Assembly (NCBI GenBank): GCA_029212905.1
Contig: JARGPB010000009.1
Coordinates: 1-64,000, forward strand
Length of the DNA: 64,000 nucleotides
Reading direction: 5' to 3'
Origin: Thalassovita sp.
GTDB lineage: Bacteria > Pseudomonadota > Alphaproteobacteria > Rhodobacterales > Rhodobacteraceae
Shown here: piece after piece, positions 59,008 to 64,000 of the stretch
How positions within the stretch are numbered: position 1 is the stretch's first letter
Layout: each line of letters opens with the position of its first letter
Made by a program: the position numbers and the translations under genes
The notes under the pieces: model-generated
What the model was told of the DNA's origin: nothing
Seen by the model: only the letters and a program-made list of their open reading frames with translations
Databases searched by the model: none

Positions 59008-60070
59008 CCTTCCCAAGGGCGTCCACCGTGTCCGGCGCAAGGTCGTGTCCGGTGTTCGTTACCATTTCTACGCTTGGCGGGGCGGCCCCAAATTTTGGGA
59101 AGGGACCGACCCGAACCCCAAAGAGTCCGAATTCTTCCATGCGTTTTCACAGTGCGGTACGCCCGTGAGCCCGGCTGAATACCTGACGACTCACTTGGTC
59201 GACGATTTTCTGTCCAGCGCGTCCTTGCCCAAGGCTGAGCGTTCAAAGGCTGATATCCGCAAATGGCTGGAACTGTTTCGCGAAGAATTCGGTGCAGATC
59301 CTGTCGCGATGTTCGAAGAGCGTGCCTCGCGGGGCGAGGTCAACAATTGGCGTAAGAAGTGGCTCCATTCTCCCAAGCAACACGACATGGCTGGCACCCA
59401 TGCGACCCGCGTCCTCAATTGGGCGGTGGAAGAGGGGAAGCTGAAAGAGCATCACTGCCACAAGCTCAAGAAGCTTTACCAATCGAACCGCACAGAAATC
59501 ATCTGGACGAGCGGCGATATCGCCCTGTTCAACAAACATGCACCCAAGTGGGTTCAAAGGATCCTGACCGCCGGATGCGAAACCGGTTTGCGAGCGGCTG
59601 ATTTGGTTCAGGTCAAAATGGACCAATTCGAAGACACGCCGCACGGCAAGCGCCTTCGTTTCAGGACCAGTAAGCGTGGTCAGATCGCATATATCCCGGC
59701 CACATCAGCCCTTGAGAAACTGATCGCAGAGACGCCGGAAGGCCAAGAGGTGCTGCTGGTGTCAGAGCTTGGCAGGCCTTTGACGGCCCGTTGGGCATCG
59801 AACCAGATCACCAAGTGGCGGCGTGAAGCGCAGATCCCGCCTTGGATCGATGGCAGGGAGAAAACTTTGTCCGATACGCGCGGGACAGCGGCGACAAGAT
59901 TGCTGAATGCCGATCTGTCTTTGCGCCAGATCGCGGTGCTGATGGGGTGGTCGGTTCGCTACGCGGCGCAGGTAATCGAGCATTATGCGCAGGTTAGCCC
60001 GGACGAAAGCGATGCGGTTTTGCGCAAGCTCAATCGAGCAAAATCACTGTCTCAAGACACAAAAATGTAA
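58994..60070 (+). CDS. Tyrosine recombinase / integrase of element 2
   Basis: A 358-aa integrase. I choose GTG 58994 since the frame before it is only the shadow of the Xis-like gene. Catalytic residues: Arg200 (TGLRAADLVQV), Lys227 (RTSKRGQIAYI), Arg296 (LSDTRGTAATRL; the usual His is Ser293) and nucleophile Tyr331 (IEHYAQVSP). The second His position is Trp319 (LMGWS). It has an arm-binding N-terminus (HRVRRKVVSGVRYHFYAWRG) and a core-binding domain. It ends 62 bp before the tRNA-Cys att site, so it catalyses integration there. Confidence 0.92.
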   Translation: MPRSNLPKGVHRVRRKVVSGVRYHFYAWRGGPKFWEGTDPNPKESEFFHAFSQCGTPVSPAEYLTTHLVDDFLSSASLPKAERSKADIRKWLELFREEFGADPVAMFEERASRGEVNNWRKKWLHSPKQHDMAGTHATRVLNWAVEEGKLKEHHCHKLKKLYQSNRTEIIWTSGDIALFNKHAPKWVQRILTAGCETGLRAADLVQVKMDQFEDTPHGKRLRFRTSKRGQIAYIPATSALEKLIAETPEGQEVLLVSELGRPLTARWASNQITKWRREAQIPPWIDGREKTLSDTRGTAATRLLNADLSLRQIAVLMGWSVRYAAQVIEHYAQVSPDESDAVLRKLNRAKSLSQDTKM

Positions 60071-60132
60071 ACGCCCCTGTAAACGCGGGGGCCCAAACAC
60101 GGCAAGGAGTGATGTAAGTGATTGTTTTTAAA

Positions 60133-60180
60133 TGGAGGCGAGTACCGGAATCGAACCGGTGTACACGGATTTGCAATCCG
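60133..60180 (-). repeat. attR core (48-bp direct repeat)
   Basis: This block is identical to 5291-5338. It runs from the tRNA 3' end to the anticodon stem, the classic site for tyrosine integrases. Confidence 0.92.
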
Positions 60181-60206
60181 CTGCGTCACCACTCCGCCAA
60201 CTCGCC
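60133..60206 (-). tRNA. tRNA-Cys (GCA)
   Basis: 74 nt including the encoded CCA. The anticodon loop ATTGCAAAT gives GCA. The acceptor arm GGCGAGT pairs with ACTCGCC, and the T arm is CCGGTTCGATTCCGG. It is the intact chromosomal copy; 60133-60180 is the attR core of element 2, identical to 5291-5338. Integration restores the tRNA because the element carries the same 48-bp 3' end. Confidence 0.97.
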
Positions 60207-60352
60207 GCCAGAAGTGGTAGAGGCGGATTATAGGATAAGCACGCGCTCTGCAAGAGGTGAAGCAGCGGCGATTTGACGTTTCATAGCCGTTGCCGCCCGC
60301 GCGAGAATATGACAAAACCATAGACAAGATTCTGAACGAACGAGTTTAGCTT

Positions 60353-61006
60353 ATGACCAACTATGCCGCCCGCCGTACAATGATGGTAGACACGCAGATC
60401 CGTCCTTCGGATGTGACCAAGTTCCCAATCATTGATGCCATGCTCTCTGTTCCACGCGAAGACTTTGTGCCGACCGACAAAATTGAGGCCGCGTATGTCG
60501 GTGACAATGTCAGTCTGGGCGGTGCGCGTGTCGTGTTGGAGCCCCGTACATTGGCCAAGATGCTGGATGCGCTGGACGTGCACTCGGACGAGCTGGTGAT
60601 GGATGTGGCCAGCGGGCTGGGCTACTCCTCGGCGGTGATTGCCAAGATGGCCGCAGCCGTTGTTGCGGTCGAAGAAGACGAGGCCATGGCCGAAGACGCA
60701 CAAACAGCGTTGGCGCGGGCAGGGGCGGACAATGTGATCCAACATGTCGGGCCCTTGGCCGAAGGCGCTGCTGCACATGGTCCTTATGATGTGATCGTGC
60801 TGGAAGGCGCCGTTGAGCATCTGCCCGATGCGATTTTGACCCAGTTGAAAGAAGGCGGGCGCATTGCTGCACTTTTTGCCGACGGAGAACTGGGTGTCGT
60901 CCGTATAGGGTACAAGATTGATGGCGAAATGAACTGGCGCTTTGCATTCAATGCCGGTGCGCCGGTGTTACCGGGCTTTGAGCGGCATCGAGCATTCACG
61001 CTCTGA
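60353..61006 (+). CDS. pcm: Protein-L-isoaspartate O-methyltransferase
   Basis: A 217-aa SAM-dependent enzyme that starts repair of isoaspartyl residues in damaged proteins. The SAM site is VMDVASGLGYSSAVIAKM, followed by VAVEEDEAMAEDA and the motif DVIVLEGAVEHLPDAI (EGA-V). The N-terminus (NYAARRTMMVDTQIRPSDVT) matches the alphaproteobacterial form. It is chromosomal, the first gene after the tRNA. A strong terminator follows. Confidence 0.85.
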   Translation: MTNYAARRTMMVDTQIRPSDVTKFPIIDAMLSVPREDFVPTDKIEAAYVGDNVSLGGARVVLEPRTLAKMLDALDVHSDELVMDVASGLGYSSAVIAKMAAAVVAVEEDEAMAEDAQTALARAGADNVIQHVGPLAEGAAAHGPYDVIVLEGAVEHLPDAILTQLKEGGRIAALFADGELGVVRIGYKIDGEMNWRFAFNAGAPVLPGFERHRAFTL

Positions 61007-61024
61007 AGGTTGAGAGAATTCAGG

Positions 61025-61055
61025 CCGCGCTCGTAAGGATACGGGCGCGGTTTTT
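61025..61055 (+). terminator. Rho-independent terminator
   Basis: Stem CCGCGCTCGT / ACGGGCGCGG (61025-61034, 61041-61050) with loop AAGGAT and a following TTTTT (61051-61055), right after the isoaspartate methyltransferase gene. Confidence 0.82.
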
Positions 61056-61099
61056 GGTTAGTAAACAGGGGCCGGGATCGGGCCAAGCAGGAGCGAGAC

Positions 61100-62512
61100 A
61101 TGGGAATGATGGATGTCCGAAAACGTGTTGCTGTTGGGGGGCTGGCTTTGGCGCTGGCCATTGCCTCGCCTGCTGCGGCGGTGGCTGAAAACCTGGCTGA
61201 TGCGCTTTCATCTGCTTACAACAACAGCGGTTTGCTGACCCAATACCGTGCGGTCCTGCGCGCCGCTGATGAGGATGTCGCCGTTGCGGTGTCCGCGCTG
61301 CGTCCAGTCATCGGCTGGTCCGGTAGTGTTGAATATTCCAAATCGCGCTCAAGATCAGCGTTCTTTCCTGTGACCAGCTCCGGTACCAGCGCGTCTTTGG
61401 GGCTTGGGCTGGATTGGGTGATCTGGAACGGTGGTAGCTCCAGGCTGACTATTGATGCCAAGAAAGAGGCGGTTTTGGCCACGCGTGCGGCGTTGGTCGG
61501 GGTCGAGCAGAACATCCTGCTTCAGGCGGTTGATGCCTACATGAGCGTTCGCAGTAGCTCTGAGACCGTGGCGCTGCGTCAGAACAACGTGCGCGTTATC
61601 ACCGAAGAATTGCGCGCCGCCAAGGACCGTTTCGAAGTGGGCGAAGTGACCCGCACCGATGTAGCCCAGGCCGAAGCTCGCCTTGCTGCAGCCCGTAGCG
61701 CCTTTGCGCAGGCGCAAGGGGATTTGGTTTCCGCTCAGGAATATTTCAAAGCTGCGGTCGGGCGTCGGCCGGGGGCCTTGGTGCCGCCACCAGCCGTTCC
61801 GGCCACAGCCAAGACCATGGCCGAAGCCAAATCCGTCGCCGTACGCAATCACCCGGATGTCAAAAAGGCGCAGCACGAGGCCGCAGCCGCTGATTTGGTT
61901 GTTGCGATCACTCGTGCCTCGGCGAAGCCGACCGTTTCGATCGGGACCTCGCTTGGACTGGTCGAGAATTTCGATAGCACTAATTTCGCCAAGTCCGGCT
62001 CGGTCTCGTTAGAGGTCACAGGCCCGATTTATGCCGGTGGCAAGGTGTCGGCGCTGTATCGCCAGGCCATCGCCAACCGCGATTCTGCCCGTGCGAATCT
62101 GTTGGTGACTTCGCAAAGCGTTGAGCGCTCGGTTGGCACGGCTTTTTCTAACCTGAAGGTTGCGCGTGCAGCCCGCACCGCCTTTGGCCAGCAAGTTCGC
62201 GCCGCAACCGTTGCCTTCCGTGGTGTTCGCGAAGAGGCGACCCTGGGCGCCCGGACAACGCTGGACGTCCTGAACGCGGAACAGGAATTGCTGGACGCAC
62301 AAGCCAGCCTTATTTCTGCGCGCAACAGCGAATATGTCGTCGCGTATTCCTTGCTAGAGGCGATGGGGCTGCTGACGGCTGAGCACCTTAAGCTTCAGGT
62401 TCAGCGCTATGACGAGGCAGCCTATTACAATCAGGTTAAGAACGGCCCAGCCTCGGTCAGCAAACAAGGCCGCCAGCTGGAGCGTGTGCTCAAGAGCCTC
62501 GGTAAAAAATAA
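61100..62512 (+). CDS. tolC: TolC-family outer-membrane channel protein
   Basis: A 470-aa protein with a signal peptide (VAVGGLALALAIASPAAAVA) and the duplicated TolC helical-barrel repeat: AALVGVEQNILLQAVDAYMS, RFEVGEVTRTDVAQAEARL and, in the second half, REEATLGARTTLDVLNAEQE. It forms the outer-membrane exit duct of type I secretion and RND efflux systems. Chromosomal, following the methyltransferase as in other Rhodobacteraceae. Confidence 0.92.
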   Translation: MGMMDVRKRVAVGGLALALAIASPAAAVAENLADALSSAYNNSGLLTQYRAVLRAADEDVAVAVSALRPVIGWSGSVEYSKSRSRSAFFPVTSSGTSASLGLGLDWVIWNGGSSRLTIDAKKEAVLATRAALVGVEQNILLQAVDAYMSVRSSSETVALRQNNVRVITEELRAAKDRFEVGEVTRTDVAQAEARLAAARSAFAQAQGDLVSAQEYFKAAVGRRPGALVPPPAVPATAKTMAEAKSVAVRNHPDVKKAQHEAAAADLVVAITRASAKPTVSIGTSLGLVENFDSTNFAKSGSVSLEVTGPIYAGGKVSALYRQAIANRDSARANLLVTSQSVERSVGTAFSNLKVARAARTAFGQQVRAATVAFRGVREEATLGARTTLDVLNAEQELLDAQASLISARNSEYVVAYSLLEAMGLLTAEHLKLQVQRYDEAAYYNQVKNGPASVSKQGRQLERVLKSLGKK

Positions 62513-62542
62513 AACTTTGCGCATCGGTTGAGCGGAAAGACA

Positions 62543-62566
62543 CTCGGGGGTACACTTGCCCCCGAG
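62543..62566. other. Strong hairpin between tolC and the DUF2497 gene
   Basis: Perfect 8-bp stem CTCGGGGG / CCCCCGAG with loop TACACTTG. There is no T-run after it, so it may be an mRNA stability or attenuation element and not a classic terminator. Confidence 0.5.
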
Positions 62567-62583
62567 GTTGAGTGGATAAAATC

Positions 62584-63426
62584 ATGTCAAATCCAGTAAC
62601 GAACGCAGATATCGAGGATGTCCTGTCCTCTATCCGTCGGCTTGTATCCGAGGATGCACGCCCACAGGCCGCGCCCGAGAAGGTGGACGGCATGGATCGG
62701 CTGGTCTTGACGCCGGCCCTGCGTGTGATGGAGTCCGAGCGTCCCGAAGAAGTGACTTCGGGAGAAGCCGTTGAGGACTGTTCTGACGTATCCGAAGATC
62801 AGGTTCCCGAAGAAATGCCGCGCCCGGAATTGCTGGAAACGCATGAATTGGTTGATCTGAACCAGGATGACACTGGCCGCCGCAACCTCGAAGCCCGCAT
62901 CGCCGAGCTTGAAGCCGTAATTTCCGACACAGGGGACCACTGGGAACAAGACGGAGAAGAGGGGAGCGCAAATGCTGGCGGCCCGGTCCAAAGCTTGAAC
63001 TGGGAAGAGTCTTCTGACGACACTGAAGTAGAAGAGAGCGACCCGTCGGCCGAGCAAGAGCACGACGTCGATGAGGCCGGGTTCGTTGAAATGGCCGAAG
63101 AGCCGTTCTTGGCCTCTGAACCCGTTGATTTCCCGATCGAGCCAAGCACCGAGGTCGAGGACGATTTCGCGCCGGACGATTACGAGCAGGCGTCACTGGA
63201 CGAAGAGGTGGCTGACGCCGCCGAACGATCCGATGAATCTGACGAAGAGTACAGCGCCGAGGCCGCGACCGAAGTTGTCGTAGACGAGGATATGTTGCGC
63301 GAGCTGGTGGCCGAAGTCGTTCGCCAAGAACTGCAAGGCGCCTTGGGCGAGCGGATCACGCGCAACGTCCGCAAATTGGTGCGCCGCGAAATCCACCGGG
63401 CACTGACCAGTCAAGAACTGGAATAA
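62584..63426 (+). CDS. DUF2497/PopZ-like polar organising protein
   Basis: A 280-aa very acidic protein from ATG 62584 (MSNPVTNADIEDVLSSIRRL). The conserved N-terminal helix (ADIEDVLSSIRRLVSED) and the C-terminal helices (LRELVAEVVRQELQGALGER, VRKLVRREIHRAL) are those of PopZ-like proteins, which form polar hubs in alphaproteobacteria. The middle 170 residues are acidic and disordered, as in PopZ. It converges with the cobQ gene and overlaps it by 16 bp. Confidence 0.85.
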   Translation: MSNPVTNADIEDVLSSIRRLVSEDARPQAAPEKVDGMDRLVLTPALRVMESERPEEVTSGEAVEDCSDVSEDQVPEEMPRPELLETHELVDLNQDDTGRRNLEARIAELEAVISDTGDHWEQDGEEGSANAGGPVQSLNWEESSDDTEVEESDPSAEQEHDVDEAGFVEMAEEPFLASEPVDFPIEPSTEVEDDFAPDDYEQASLDEEVADAAERSDESDEEYSAEAATEVVVDEDMLRELVAEVVRQELQGALGERITRNVRKLVRREIHRALTSQELE

Positions 63427-64000
63427 ACCGGTTCTTGCGCAAGGCGGAGCAGCCCAACGATATCCAGATGATGCTCCATATGAGCGGCCAGGGCGTCCAG
63501 CGTCGCCTCGATCATGCTGTCATACTCTAGGCCACTGTTGACCCCCAACTCTGCCAAGAAGGCCTGCCGGAACCTGTCCGCGCTGAATAGCCCGTGCAGA
63601 TAGCAGCCGCGTACACGGCCGTTTGGGTTGGTTGCGCCCTCGGTGCGATCCTTTAGCTGTAGCCAGCCCCGCGCGCAATCCGGCCCCTCGGTCCGCCCCA
63701 TATGGATTTCATACCCTTCCAGCGCGTCCCCGGTCGGCAAATAGGTGGCCCGTGTCAGTGACAGGTGTTTTTCCGGCTGCATGGTTGTCGAGATATCCAG
63801 AAGGCCCAAGCCCGATGTGCTACCGGCCGCGCCTTCCAGCCCATCAGGGTCATGAATGTCACGGCCAAGCATTTGATACCCGCCACAGATCCCCAATACA
63901 TGCCCGCCGCGGCGCAAATGCGCCTGCAGGTCGATATCCCAGCCCTGTGCACGGAAAAACGCCAGATCCGAAATCGTGGATTTTGACCCTGGGATCAGAA
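63411..64000 (-). CDS. cobQ: Cobyric acid synthase CobQ, C-terminal part (partial)
   Basis: The gene runs in from the right edge; about 196 C-terminal codons are visible. LIPGSKSTISDLAFFRAQGW and GHVLGICGGYQMLGRDIHDP (nucleophile Cys in GICGGYQ) identify the CobQ glutamine amidotransferase domain, with the late motif RVRGCYLHGLFSAD. CobQ amidates adenosylcobyrinate a,c-diamide in B12 synthesis. The N-terminal synthetase domain is outside the window. Confidence 0.93.
   Translation of the reverse strand, partial: LIPGSKSTISDLAFFRAQGWDIDLQAHLRRGGHVLGICGGYQMLGRDIHDPDGLEGAAGSTSGLGLLDISTTMQPEKHLSLTRATYLPTGDALEGYEIHMGRTEGPDCARGWLQLKDRTEGATNPNGRVRGCYLHGLFSADRFRQAFLAELGVNSGLEYDSMIEATLDALAAHMEHHLDIVGLLRLAQEPVYSSS

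Larger units (their letters stand above)
5291..60180. mobile_element. Integrative and conjugative element 2 (about 54.8 kb) at tRNA-Cys
   Basis: The element is bounded by identical 48-bp direct repeats (5291-5338 and 60133-60180) that correspond to the 3' end of tRNA-Cys. It holds an integrase and an Xis-like gene at the tRNA-proximal end, a relaxase with MobC, a VirD4-type coupling protein, a full set of VirB2-VirB11 type IV secretion genes with a VirB7-like lipoprotein, an ArdC anti-restriction protein and a replication-initiator-like gene. Cargo is a BREX operon, HipBA, AbiE, an ankyrin cassette and an alcohol-oxidation operon. All modules needed for excision and self-transfer appear intact, so I call it an ICE rather than a genomic island. 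Activity is not shown by sequence alone. Confidence 0.88.

Overview
The window looks like the chromosome of an alphaproteobacterium, most likely a Rhodobacteraceae (Roseobacter-group) strain. The evidence is the high-GC, GC3-rich coding style, the order isoaspartate methyltransferase - TolC - DUF2497/PopZ-like protein right of a tRNA-Cys gene, and the alphaproteobacterial style of the VirB/VirD4 transfer genes. Only the last ~4 kb (60133-64000) is ordinary chromosome. Everything to the left is mobile DNA stacked on the 3' end of that tRNA-Cys gene.

Two integrative elements appear to sit in tandem. A 48-bp copy of the 3' part of tRNA-Cys occurs at 5291-5338, and the same 48 bp form the 3' end of the intact tRNA gene at 60133-60180. 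A tyrosine integrase gene lies just left of each copy, in the same orientation (4218-5228 and 58994-60070), and the two integrases are clearly different proteins. Element 1 (1-5338) is cut by the window edge and carries a thermonuclease-like protein, an Mrr-like endonuclease and an AIPR-family phage-resistance protein. Element 2 (5291-60180, about 54.8 kb) is a complete-looking ICE.

Layout of element 2, left to right: a replication-initiator-like HTH gene with iteron-like repeats inside it (5.6-6.4 kb); an uncharacterised cassette of a HicA-like small protein plus a 776-aa ankyrin-repeat protein, followed by a second copy of the initiator gene's 3' end (6.4-9.5 kb); a HipBA toxin-antitoxin pair; an AbiE toxin-antitoxin pair; an orphan HipB-like regulator; and a complete type-1-style BREX anti-phage operon on the minus strand (brxR-brxA-brxB-brxC-pglX-pglZ-brxL plus a DUF4268 nuclease-like gene, 28.9-13.9 kb). 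Next comes an ArdC anti-restriction gene and small genes, two of them behind duplicated ~300-bp leaders with conserved inverted repeats. Then follow a candidate oriT, MobC, a relaxase and the VirD4/TraG coupling protein (32.8-37.2 kb); two secreted-protein genes; and a VirB type IV secretion operon on the minus strand (49.9-39.1 kb). The right end holds a metabolic cargo operon resembling AlkJ-AlkK-AlkH with a TetR regulator (51-56.7 kb), small regulators, an Xis-like protein and the integrase.

Functionally the element couples conjugation (relaxase, T4CP, T4SS, ArdC) with anti-phage defence and maintenance (BREX, AbiE, HipBA, ankyrin cassette) and with an alcohol-to-acyl-CoA pathway. The most interesting unexplained parts are the duplicated leaders with mutually exclusive stems, the HicA-like/ankyrin cassette, the BrxL variant with an MIT_C-like C-terminus, the base-composition island inside pglX that looks like a swapped target-recognition domain, and the tandem use of one att site by two integrase lineages. 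All calls come from reading the sequence; no database search was run.
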